A stretch of DNA of 64,000 nt. It comes from JAGFIY01 sp964499285 (GTDB lineage: Bacteria > Bacteroidota > Ignavibacteria > Ignavibacteriales > Melioribacteraceae). This document shows, in pieces, positions 1-8,568 of this stretch (the first letter of the stretch is position 1; each line of letters begins with the position of its first letter). The position numbers and the translations under genes are program-made. The notes under the pieces are model-generated. The model was given only the letters and a program-made list of their open reading frames with translations, searched no databases and was not told the DNA's origin. The stretch is taken from positions 32,117 to 96,116 of the forward strand of contig CAZCLA010000008.1 of the NCBI GenBank assembly GCA_964499285.1. Reading direction: 5' to 3'.

Positions 1-90
1 TCTCCATTAAAAGCTTTTTCTTCGGATAAGAAAAATAAAAAGCTCAAAAAAGTTTTTATTCATCCAAATTCAGTTAAAAGGACAAAATAG
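1..90 (+). CDS. 3' end of an upstream gene, probably actA (multihaem cytochrome c of ACIII)
   Basis: An open frame enters at base 1 and stops at TAG 88-90. It encodes the last 29 residues of a protein with a lysine-rich tail ending IHPNSVKRTK. No haem motif is inside the fragment, so the sequence alone cannot identify it. In known ACIII operons actA (pentahaem cytochrome c) directly precedes actB, and the gap to actB here is only 9 bases. The actA call therefore rests on position. Confidence 0.45.
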   Translation, partial: SPLKAFSSDKKNKKLKKVFIHPNSVKRTK

Positions 91-99
91 GTTTTCTAA

Positions 100-3000
100 A
101 TGCCTGAAAACAAGATGCAAAATGAAAAAATAGAAAAATCATTCTGGAAAAGTATTGAATCATACAAGAATGAATCCCAATTAAATTTAAAAAATGAATT
201 TGAAGATGGTGTAACGGATGATTTTAATCCTTCCCATTTAAGTGGTATATCGAGAAGAAAATTTTTAGCTCTGCTTTCAGCTTCTGCAGCTTTTACGGCA
301 GCAGGATGTTCCGATTATCATAAACAAGGGGAAATTGTACCGTACACAAACAGACCGGAGGGAACGCTGCCGGGTTCTTCCAATTTCTATGCTTCCACTT
401 GCAATGGTTGCAGCGTAAACTGCGGAATATTAATAAAAACGAATTTGGGAAGACCCATCAAAATTGATGGAAATACAGAAAATCCGATTAATAACGGAAA
501 GATATGCGCTAAGGGCCAAGCTTCGATTTTAGACCTCTATGATCCATCAAGACTAAAAAAACCTATGTTAAATGGACGTGAAACGGGTTGGTTGGAAGCA
601 GATAATTCAATCGTTTCAGAACTTAAAAAAGTTTCGGAGTCGGGTAAAAAAATTGTGTTGCTTACGCACTCGGTTCACTCACCGACATTCAAATCGGTAA
701 TAGATAAATTTGTTGAGAAATATCCCACTGCCGAAGTTTATTCATATGAAATATTTAACAATCATAATCGTCTTGACGGTTGGGAAAGATTGTACGGAAA
801 TCGAAATTTTCCAAAGATCAGATTTGATAAAGCAGACGTAATTCTTGCACTTGAATCTGATTTTCTAGGAAAAGATGATAATTTTATTGAAAACACTAGA
901 CTTTTTGCGAAAAAGCGTGATGTGAATAAACCTGATGAGTTCAGCAGACTTTATGCCGCGGAAGGGTCAATGTCGCTGACAGGTATGAATTCTGATTACC
1001 GATTCAGAATAAACCCATCGAACCAAATAGAATTTGTCCTTTCACTTTTAAACGAACTAAGAAAAAATGCAAGAATAAATATTAGTCTCCCATCTGATTT
1101 GGAATCTTTGGTCTCAAATTATTCTTTATCAAATTTTGCGAAAGAAAACGGTATTGATCAGATTAAACTGAATTATTTACTTGAAGATTTATTGAAACCC
1201 GGGAAAAATGCTTTAGTATATGCGGGCAATTCGCTTCCGCTTGAGGTTCATTATGTCGTGAATATCATTAACGAAATATTGAATTCGACAAATTTATATG
1301 AACATACTGCTGCTGCTGTTGAAGTTCTTAAATTAAACAGGCATTCGGATTTTCAAGCACTCGGTCTTGAATTATCAAGCGGAAATGTTGGTGCGTTTAT
1401 AAATTTAGGAAGCAATCCCGTCTATCATTTTCAAGATGCCGGGGATTGGAAGCAGCTTTTAAGCAACGTTGCTTTATCTGTTTCTGTTGTAGTAAATGAA
1501 AACGAAACATCTGCACAATGTAAATATGTTCTTCCCGCACATCATTATTTAGAATCTTGGGGTGACTCGCAGACAACAACAGATGTTTATTCGTTGAGAC
1601 AGCCTGTTATTGCACCGCTTTATAATTCACGTCAAAGTGAAGGTATTTTACTTGCTTGGGCAACAGAACAAAAGTATAATGAAGAATTGTATCATTCTTA
1701 TCTGATGGAAAATTTCAAATCATCAGTCTTTGCTGAAAGTAAATCTCCTTTAGCGTTTAAGAATTATTGGCTTCTTGCACTACATGACGGATTTGTTAAA
1801 ATCAGTTCCGAGGATAGAACACTAACACCGGAGTTCACAACTCCCCTCCAAATACCGAATAACTCAAAATCAAACGGATTCACTTTATCACTAACAGAAA
1901 ATTATTTTTTAGGTGACGGAAGATTTGCTAACAACGGTTGGCTTCAGGAAATACCGCATCCTGTTTCTAAAGTTACTTGGGACAATTATCTTAATATTTC
2001 ACCAAAGCGTGCGAACGAACTTTCTCTAAAAATGGGTGATATGGTTGAAGTCGCTTCGGGAGATAAAAAACTTGAAGTTCCCGTTTTGATTCAACCGGGA
2101 ATGGCTGATGATGTCGTTTCGATCGAACTTGGTTACGGGAGGACAAATGTTGGTGAAGTTGGGAAGAATGTGGGTTTTAATTCTAATTTATTTCTCACAT
2201 CGAACCATACAAATACTGCATACTTTTATGATAATGTTTCAATCAAAAAAACTGGAAACTTTCACAAATTGATGTCAACCCAAGAGCATCACGCTGTTGA
2301 TGATTCTTTCGTGAAAGATTTTCATAAGATTAGGAATATTATTCAAGAGGGAACGGTAGAACAATACAAAAATGATCCCGAATTTCTGCAGCACCATAAA
2401 CATAAAATATTTAGTATAACTGAAGAACATAAATACGAAGGTAATAAATGGGCGATGGCAATCGATATGAACAAATGCACAAGTTGTTCAGTTTGCGTTG
2501 CTTCGTGTAATGTTGAAAACAATGTTCCGGTTGTCGGTAAAGATCAAGTTGAAAATGGAAGGGAAATGCAATGGATGAGGCTGGACAGATATTACTCCGG
2601 AACTCCGGAAGATCCCGAAGTAAGCAATCAGCCGATGTTATGCCAGCACTGTGACAACGCCCCATGCGAAAATGTATGTCCTGTAAACGCTACGAATCAC
2701 AGCACCGACGGACTTAACCAAATGGTTTATAACAGATGCGTCGGAACGAGATATTGTGCAAACAACTGTCCTTATAAAGTAAGGCGATTTAACTTCTTTA
2801 ATTTCCGTGATTATTTTGCGGATGCATATTACGATAACGAGGTAACGCCACTGGTTAATAATCCTGAAGTTACCGTTAGATCCCGCGGAGTGATGGAAAA
2901 ATGCTCGTTCTGTATTCAGAGAATTATGGAGGCTAGAAGCACTGCTATAAAAGAGAACAGAGAATTAAGAACAGATGAAGTTACAACTGCCTGTCAGCAG

Positions 3001-3168
3001 GCTTGCCCGGCGGATGCAATCGTTTTTGGGGATATGAACGATGAAGATTCGGCGGTAAGTAAATTGCGAAAACACAATTTAGCTTATCACGTACTTGAAG
3101 AAACCAATGTTAAACCCAATGTTACATATATCGCAAAACTGCGAAATATCCATTCGGAGGATGCATAG
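100..3168 (+). CDS. actB: ACIII iron-sulfur subunit ActB (molybdopterin-oxidoreductase-like plus ferredoxin domain)
   Basis: ActB is the large peripheral subunit of alternative complex III, a quinol:cytochrome c oxidoreductase that replaces the bc1 complex. The 1022-residue protein carries a Tat-type signal, SRRKF at residues 51-55, followed by a hydrophobic stretch ending AAGC70. This suggests Tat export with a lipobox-like cysteine. The first two thirds resemble molybdopterin oxidoreductases, a domain that in ActB is known to lack the cofactor. The last ~250 residues are ferredoxin-like with four cysteine groups: CTSCSVCVASC, CQHCDNAPCENVC, CVGTRYCANNC and CSFC with CQQAC. This pattern fits three [4Fe-4S] clusters and one [3Fe-4S] cluster. 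The stop overlaps the actC start by one base, so the two are translationally coupled. The fused two-domain form is the usual ActB architecture. Confidence 0.93.
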   Translation: MPENKMQNEKIEKSFWKSIESYKNESQLNLKNEFEDGVTDDFNPSHLSGISRRKFLALLSASAAFTAAGCSDYHKQGEIVPYTNRPEGTLPGSSNFYASTCNGCSVNCGILIKTNLGRPIKIDGNTENPINNGKICAKGQASILDLYDPSRLKKPMLNGRETGWLEADNSIVSELKKVSESGKKIVLLTHSVHSPTFKSVIDKFVEKYPTAEVYSYEIFNNHNRLDGWERLYGNRNFPKIRFDKADVILALESDFLGKDDNFIENTRLFAKKRDVNKPDEFSRLYAAEGSMSLTGMNSDYRFRINPSNQIEFVLSLLNELRKNARINISLPSDLESLVSNYSLSNFAKENGIDQIKLNYLLEDLLKPGKNALVYAGNSLPLEVHYVVNIINEILNSTNLYEHTAAAVEVLKLNRHSDFQALGLELSSGNVGAFINLGSNPVYHFQDAGDWKQLLSNVALSVSVVVNENETSAQCKYVLPAHHYLESWGDSQTTTDVYSLRQPVIAPLYNSRQSEGILLAWATEQKYNEELYHSYLMENFKSSVFAESKSPLAFKNYWLLALHDGFVKISSEDRTLTPEFTTPLQIPNNSKSNGFTLSLTENYFLGDGRFANNGWLQEIPHPVSKVTWDNYLNISPKRANELSLKMGDMVEVASGDKKLEVPVLIQPGMADDVVSIELGYGRTNVGEVGKNVGFNSNLFLTSNHTNTAYFYDNVSIKKTGNFHKLMSTQEHHAVDDSFVKDFHKIRNIIQEGTVEQYKNDPEFLQHHKHKIFSITEEHKYEGNKWAMAIDMNKCTSCSVCVASCNVENNVPVVGKDQVENGREMQWMRLDRYYSGTPEDPEVSNQPMLCQHCDNAPCENVCPVNATNHSTDGLNQMVYNRCVGTRYCANNCPYKVRRFNFFNFRDYFADAYYDNEVTPLVNNPEVTVRSRGVMEKCSFCIQRIMEARSTAIKENRELRTDEVTTACQQACPADAIVFGDMNDEDSAVSKLRKHNLAYHVLEETNVKPNVTYIAKLRNIHSEDA

Positions 3169-4535
3169 TGAGCAGTATTGATTATTCAAGAGAGTTATCA
3201 GTAATTGAAGGGAAACCTGCTCTTCGCGAAATAGATGACCTTATTGCTAAACCTCTCGAAACAAAACCAAATATAAAATTTTTTATTGGTCTCGGAATTA
3301 CTCTGACAATGCTTGCAATAGGAGTAATTGCAATCGGGTTATCATTTTATTACGGTACTGGACTTTGGGGAAATAATAATCCTGTCGGCTGGGGTTTACC
3401 GATCGTTAATTTTGTCTTCTGGGTTGGTATTGGTCATGCCGGGACTCTTATATCGGCTATACTTTTTTTACTCCGCCAGAAATGGAGAAATGGTATTGCA
3501 CGGTTCGCTGAAGGTATGACAATTTTTGCGGTTATGACCGCACTTATTTTTCCGCTTATCCATGTCGGACGCCCTTGGCTAGCAGGTTATTTAATGCCTT
3601 ATCCAAATCAACATTCGCTTTGGGTTAATTTTACTTCACCTTTGTTATGGGATGTTTTTGCAGTTTCGACATATTTTACTGTGTCATTTATATTTTGGTA
3701 CGTAGGTTTAATTCCCGATTTTGCAGTACTAAGAGATAGAACAAAGACAAAAATTAAAAAAGCTATTTATTCAGTATTCAGTCTTGGTTGGAGGAATTCA
3801 AATCGTCACTGGCAGCATTATGAGATGGTTTATTTGGTACTGGCAGGATTTGCAACGCCTTTGGTTTTATCTGTTCATACCATTGTAAGTTTCGACTTTG
3901 CTGTTTCAATTTTGCCCGGATGGCATACTACTATTTTCCCTCCGTACTTTGTTGCCGGTGCTGTATTTTCAGGTTTTGCAATGGTTCAAAATGTGCTTAT
4001 AGTTATCCGAAAAGTTTTTAACTATGAACATATTATTACAATTGACACGCTCGAAAAAATGAATAAAATCATCGTCCTTACTGGTACACTTGTCGGTTAT
4101 GCTTATGCGATGGAGTTTTTTATTGCTTGGTACTCAGGAGTACAAGCGGAACAATTTACATTTGTGAACAGGGCATTCGGACCCTATGCTTGGGCATACT
4201 GGATTATGATTACATGTAATGTTGTTTTTCCTCAATTGTTCTGGAGTAAAAGGATTAGGAGATCGATACCGGTTATGTTTGTAATTGCTGTTTTTGTAAA
4301 TGTAGGAATGTGGTTCGAAAGATTTGTTATTACCGTAACTTCTTTATCCCGCGATTTTTTGCCTTCGAGTTGGGCTTATTTCACACCTACTCTTACTGAC
4401 TTCGGGATTTTAATTGGCAGTTTCGGCTTCTTTTTCACATTTGTTTTACTATTTTCAAAAACGCTTCCGGTTGTTTCAATTGCAGAAGTTAAAGCGGTTG
4501 TGGATGGTTCGCAACCTTCGCACGAGGGACATTAA
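3168..4535 (+). CDS. actC: ACIII membrane subunit ActC (NrfD/PsrC family)
   Basis: ActC is an integral membrane subunit of alternative complex III, related to NrfD/PsrC, and is the expected quinol-binding subunit. The 455 residues contain about ten hydrophobic segments with family-typical stretches such as FWVGIGHAGTLISAILFL and the loop ending SVHTIVSFDFA. The start is GTG at 3168, overlapping the actB stop by one base. CGGAGG at 3155-3160 is the ribosome site and favours this start. It lies between actB and actDE, as in other ACIII operons. Confidence 0.92.
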   Translation: MSSIDYSRELSVIEGKPALREIDDLIAKPLETKPNIKFFIGLGITLTMLAIGVIAIGLSFYYGTGLWGNNNPVGWGLPIVNFVFWVGIGHAGTLISAILFLLRQKWRNGIARFAEGMTIFAVMTALIFPLIHVGRPWLAGYLMPYPNQHSLWVNFTSPLLWDVFAVSTYFTVSFIFWYVGLIPDFAVLRDRTKTKIKKAIYSVFSLGWRNSNRHWQHYEMVYLVLAGFATPLVLSVHTIVSFDFAVSILPGWHTTIFPPYFVAGAVFSGFAMVQNVLIVIRKVFNYEHIITIDTLEKMNKIIVLTGTLVGYAYAMEFFIAWYSGVQAEQFTFVNRAFGPYAWAYWIMITCNVVFPQLFWSKRIRRSIPVMFVIAVFVNVGMWFERFVITVTSLSRDFLPSSWAYFTPTLTDFGILIGSFGFFFTFVLLFSKTLPVVSIAEVKAVVDGSQPSHEGH

Positions 4536-4538
4536 TTT

Positions 4539-5675
4539 ATGAACGAGAAGTATCTTTTCGGTGGTGTCGGGCTATTTGATTCTCCCGATGATATTATTAA
4601 AGCAGCATCTGAAACATCTGAAAAAGGATTTAAGATGTTCGATGTTCACACGCCTTATCCGGTTCATGGTATGGATTCGGCAATGAAACTAAAACCATCC
4701 AAACTTGCTTATTTTTCATTAGTGTTCGGTTTAGCAGGTACTTTTTCTGCACTTGCTTTAATGTATTGGACTTCATCAGTAGATTATCCTGTAATCATTG
4801 GCGGTAAACCTTTCTTTTCATTCCCTGCTTATGTTCCGATTATGTTTGAGCTTACTGTACTTTTAGCTGCAGTAATGACAGTAGTGACACTGATTTCAAT
4901 ATTTTTCAAATTTCCTAATATTAGTCATCCGCTTCACGATACTCACTATATGCAAGCAGTTTCTTCTGATCGTTACGGCATCTGTATTGAACCGGATGAA
5001 AATTATTCTATCGACGAAATTGTAGAATTCCTTAAAAGTTTGGGCGCTAAAGATGTAACGAAAATCTATTATGATAATGAAGAATTAAAATATAAAAATG
5101 TAATCCTTCAACCAAAGTTTTTACTGTTCCTTGCTTTGATAGCTGTTGTAGTGTCCGGAGCAACATATTTTTCATTGAATAAACTAATGTTTATGCAGCC
5201 ATTCAACTGGATGCGGGAGCAAGCAAAAGTGATACCGCAAGAGTCTTCAACTTTTTTTGCCGATGGTTTTGGCATGAGAATGCCGGTAGAGGGGACTGTT
5301 GCGAGAGAAAATTTACCTTATCTCTTTAAGGATCAACCGGAAGAAGCCGGTAAGTTTTTAATAAACCCGCTCGAAATAAATGAAGAAAATTTAAATCTGG
5401 GTAAAAAGAAATATGATATTTACTGCAGCCCTTGTCACGGTTATTACGGTGAGGGGGATAGTAGACTTAGAGGACAGTTCCCTAATCCACCCAGTATTCA
5501 CTCAGAAAAAGTCAGAAATTGGAGTGACGGCAGAATATTTCACGTAATTACCGAAGGACAGAATATAATGCCTTCTTATTCAACTCAGTTAACGAATAAC
5601 GAAAGGTGGGCAACAATATTGTATTTGAGAGTCCTTCAGAGATCATTTAATGCTAAGGAGTCGGATTTAAGATGA
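4539..5675 (+). CDS. Fused ACIII subunits ActD-ActE
   Basis: This 378-residue frame combines two proteins that are separate genes in well-studied ACIII operons such as Rhodothermus and Flavobacterium. Residues 1 to about 185 match ActD: an N-terminal soluble start (LFGGVGLFDSPDDIIKAA), two membrane helices, then a domain containing HDTHYMQAVSSDRYGI. A third membrane helix near residues 193-212 leads to a monohaem cytochrome c domain like ActE. Its haem motif is CSPCH (C296, C299, H300), with a candidate axial methionine in NIMPSYSTQL. No stop or frame change lies at the junction, so it reads as a true fusion. The 3' end overlaps actF as ATGA. Confidence 0.87.
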   Translation: MNEKYLFGGVGLFDSPDDIIKAASETSEKGFKMFDVHTPYPVHGMDSAMKLKPSKLAYFSLVFGLAGTFSALALMYWTSSVDYPVIIGGKPFFSFPAYVPIMFELTVLLAAVMTVVTLISIFFKFPNISHPLHDTHYMQAVSSDRYGICIEPDENYSIDEIVEFLKSLGAKDVTKIYYDNEELKYKNVILQPKFLLFLALIAVVVSGATYFSLNKLMFMQPFNWMREQAKVIPQESSTFFADGFGMRMPVEGTVARENLPYLFKDQPEEAGKFLINPLEINEENLNLGKKKYDIYCSPCHGYYGEGDSRLRGQFPNPPSIHSEKVRNWSDGRIFHVITEGQNIMPSYSTQLTNNERWATILYLRVLQRSFNAKESDLR

Positions 5676-6862
5676 GTGAACATAACACGAATATAGAATA
5701 TTCTCATAGAGGAATTCCACCTGTTTTAAGCAAAGTTGCTTCGGCATTGCTGTTAATCGGATTGGTTGTTGCTGTAATTTCATATCTGACGGATCCGGTG
5801 CGAAGCGCTTTTAACAATATTGTTCTCTTGATGCTTCTTACAAGTGTTGGAGTCGGATCTCTGTTTTTAATCGGCATTGAATACCTTGCGGGGGCTGTCT
5901 GGAGTACTCCCTTCAGAAGAGTTTTTGAATTCCTAGCTTCAATTGTGCTAGTGATACCGGTAATCGCGATTCCGGTTTATTTGAATGTTCATTCTGTTTA
6001 CCATTGGTCTCATACTGATGCTGTTGCCGCGGATAAAATTCTATCCGGAAAGGAACCTTATCTTAATGAAACATTTTTTCTAATAAGATTAATCGCATAT
6101 TTTGTTATTTGGATTCTATTTTATTTCATATTCACTTCTAACTCAAAAAAACAGGATACAACTAAAGATCAAAAATTAACGAAACGCAACATAAGATTTT
6201 CTGCTTTATTTATGCCACTGTTTGCCTTGACGTTGACTTTTTCGGCAATAGATTTTATGATGAGTTTAGAACCTCATTGGTTCTCAACGATATTCGGCGT
6301 ATATTTTTTCGCTGGTACTGTTTTAGCATCTTTGGCTGCAGGCACTTTCCTTGTGATAATATTCGTTCAAAAAGGATATTTTATTAAAGGAATCATCAAG
6401 GATCATTATTATAGTTTTGGTGCACTGCTTTTTGCGTTCATAAATTTTTGGGCTTATATAGCATTTTCACAGTATATGCTAATTTGGTATGCAAATCTTC
6501 CCGAAGAAACTTTTTGGTTTATCAATAAGTGGGAAGGAAGTTGGATGTATTTTAGTATCTTTTTGATGATCACGCATTTTCTGGTGCCATATTTTGCATT
6601 GCTTTCTCAACCTTCAAAAATGGACGAGAAACGTTTGAAATTCATGTCTATCTGGATATTGTTTGCGCACATTATTGATCTCTATTGGTTAGTTCTTCCG
6701 ACTTTTAACCCTGACGGATTTGTGTTCACTTGGAACGAAATAGGTTTTATTATCTTGGGACTTGGATTGATCTTGACTATGTTTAATTGGAAGGCAAAAA
6801 AAGAAAACATTATCCCGATTGGGGATCCAAAACTTAAACGTGGTTTGGATTTTAGATTATAA
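5672..6862 (+). CDS. actF: ACIII membrane subunit ActF
   Basis: ActF is the second large membrane subunit of alternative complex III, distantly related to ActC. The 396 residues hold about ten hydrophobic segments, including VLVIPVIAIPVYLNVHSVYHW and the stretch around SAIDFMMSLEPHWFSTIFGV, which is characteristic of the quinol:cytochrome c oxidoreductase ActF family. Its start codon overlaps the actDE stop (ATGA, 5672-5675). It is followed after 14 bases by a cytochrome c gene, so electrons may pass from ACIII to the next protein encoded. Confidence 0.9.
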   Translation: MSEHNTNIEYSHRGIPPVLSKVASALLLIGLVVAVISYLTDPVRSAFNNIVLLMLLTSVGVGSLFLIGIEYLAGAVWSTPFRRVFEFLASIVLVIPVIAIPVYLNVHSVYHWSHTDAVAADKILSGKEPYLNETFFLIRLIAYFVIWILFYFIFTSNSKKQDTTKDQKLTKRNIRFSALFMPLFALTLTFSAIDFMMSLEPHWFSTIFGVYFFAGTVLASLAAGTFLVIIFVQKGYFIKGIIKDHYYSFGALLFAFINFWAYIAFSQYMLIWYANLPEETFWFINKWEGSWMYFSIFLMITHFLVPYFALLSQPSKMDEKRLKFMSIWILFAHIIDLYWLVLPTFNPDGFVFTWNEIGFIILGLGLILTMFNWKAKKENIIPIGDPKLKRGLDFRL

Positions 6863-6876
6863 TTTTCGGTGATTGA

Positions 6877-7788
6877 ATGGAAGAGATGAACAAAAAAATT
6901 GAAAGCGAAATAAATTTTGCAGATGCACTTAAATCTCCACTGAGATTGTTTGGACTTGTGTATTTTTATTTCTTTGCAGTCGCTTTGATAATAGGAATAT
7001 ATTTTGTAAAAAATCTTGATGAGGTTTCATTTAATCAGATACCCGGAACAGCATTGGATACTTTGAATATTGAAAGAGATATACCTTTGAAAGTTGGCGG
7101 TATCCGTCCAGCAATGGATCTTACATTAATCTCAAATCCATCTCCGGATTTTATTGCTAAAGGGAAGGACCTCTATCAAACTAATTGCGCATCCTGTCAT
7201 GGCACAGAAGGGAGAGGGGACGGACCAGCAGGATCAGCATTAAATCCCCCGCCCAGAAGTTTTTATGAAACTGCCGGTTGGAAAAACGGTAGAGAATTTT
7301 CTCAGCTTTATAAAACTCTTCAAGAAGGAATTGCCGGAAGCGGTATGACAGCGTATGAATTTCTTGCTCCTGAAGATCGAGTGGCAATAATACAGTTTAT
7401 TCGTTCACTAACAGATTATCCAGAAGCAACGGATGAGGAGATAGCCTCACTCGATTCGCAGTACAAGCTTACCGAAGGTGTTATTGAACCAAATAATATT
7501 CCAATTAAATCGGCTAAAAAAATTATTGCATCTGAATTTAAGAAATCAACTGAAGAGATTATGGCATCTTCCATTTCAGAAAACAAAAATGAAATATTAG
7601 TAAAGTATTCTTCAAACCCGTATAAAACAATGCAAAATTTTAAACTACGATTTAATGAAGCATCCAGTTATAATGATTTTATTGTTACTGTTTCATCCGA
7701 TCCGAAAATGCTTGCATTGAAACCTGAAATAGTAAATTTAACTGATAATGAGTGGGAGCAGCTTTATCAGTATTTAAGTTCGCTCTAA
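6877..7788 (+). CDS. Membrane-anchored monohaem cytochrome c between ACIII and the oxidase
   Basis: The protein has one N-terminal membrane helix (about residues 25-46) and a periplasmic class I cytochrome c domain with haem motif CASCH (C104, C107, H108) followed by GTEGRGDGPAG. A candidate methionine ligand lies in GSGMTAYEFL. Roughly 100 C-terminal residues after the haem domain contain no further haem motif and no recognised domain. Its place between actF and the Sco gene suggests an electron carrier from ACIII to cytochrome oxidase, perhaps replacing the cytochrome c domain that caa3 oxidases carry on subunit II. An alternative ATG at 6886 has a better upstream purine run (GGAAGAG). The start is therefore uncertain by three codons. 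Confidence 0.85.
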   Translation: MEEMNKKIESEINFADALKSPLRLFGLVYFYFFAVALIIGIYFVKNLDEVSFNQIPGTALDTLNIERDIPLKVGGIRPAMDLTLISNPSPDFIAKGKDLYQTNCASCHGTEGRGDGPAGSALNPPPRSFYETAGWKNGREFSQLYKTLQEGIAGSGMTAYEFLAPEDRVAIIQFIRSLTDYPEATDEEIASLDSQYKLTEGVIEPNNIPIKSAKKIIASEFKKSTEEIMASSISENKNEILVKYSSNPYKTMQNFKLRFNEASSYNDFIVTVSSDPKMLALKPEIVNLTDNEWEQLYQYLSSL

Positions 7789-7792
7789 TATT

Positions 7793-8554
7793 ATGTTTAA
7801 GAAAATACATATTACGTTCTTTATCTTTTTGATCGGGATCTTGCTTTATGGTCAAGATAATCAAATTGAAGTTGGAATTGATGAAAAGCTCGGAGATTAT
7901 CTGCCTGTTGAGGCACAATTTCTTACAAGCCAAGGGGATACAATTAAGCTGAAGGAAATAATCAATAAACCTACCTTGCTTGCTTTGGTTTATTACGAGT
8001 GCCCCGGAATTTGTAATCCATTGTTGACTGAACTTGCTTGGGTTGTTAACAAAGTTGATCTTGTAGCTCAAGAAGATTTTCAAGTAATAAGTTTAAGTTT
8101 TGATCCCGATGAAACAGTTGAAACAGCAAGAAGATGGAAACAGAATTACTTTGCGGGAATGAAAAATCCGTTTCCTGACTCTGCCTGGTATTTTTTAGTT
8201 GGCGATAGTGCTAACATTAAGAAAGTTACCGATGCCGTCGGATTTTATTATAAGGAAAATGAGGGCGAATATTTACATCCCGGTGCTGTTGTTACAATTT
8301 CGCCAAAAGGTTTGATATCAAGATATTTATTTGGAATTACGTTTAATCCTTTTGATGTAAAGATGGCATTGCTTGATGCTGAGGCAGGAAAAACGAATCC
8401 AACAATTGCAAAAGTTCTTCAGTTTTGTTTTAGCTATGATCCCGAAGGAAGAAATTATACGTTAAACATAACTAGAATAATGGGATCGATAATTTTACTT
8501 AGTGTTGGAATATTTTTATCGATCTTGATTTTTAAGAAAAAGAAAAAAAGTTAA
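7793..8554 (+). CDS. SCO1/SenC-family copper chaperone
   Basis: This is a thioredoxin-fold copper protein that helps assemble the CuA centre of cytochrome oxidase subunit II. The sequence begins with a signal peptide (FIFLIGILLYGQ). It carries the copper-binding motif CPGIC (C70, C74) and the distant ligand histidine H162 in YLHPGAV. A C-terminal membrane helix near residues 227-247 ends in a run of lysines, so the protein is anchored at the C-terminus. It lies 14 bases before oxidase subunit I, the position expected for its target. Confidence 0.92.
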   Translation: MFKKIHITFFIFLIGILLYGQDNQIEVGIDEKLGDYLPVEAQFLTSQGDTIKLKEIINKPTLLALVYYECPGICNPLLTELAWVVNKVDLVAQEDFQVISLSFDPDETVETARRWKQNYFAGMKNPFPDSAWYFLVGDSANIKKVTDAVGFYYKENEGEYLHPGAVVTISPKGLISRYLFGITFNPFDVKMALLDAEAGKTNPTIAKVLQFCFSYDPEGRNYTLNITRIMGSIILLSVGIFLSILIFKKKKKS

Positions 8555-8568
8555 GGAGTATACATAAA

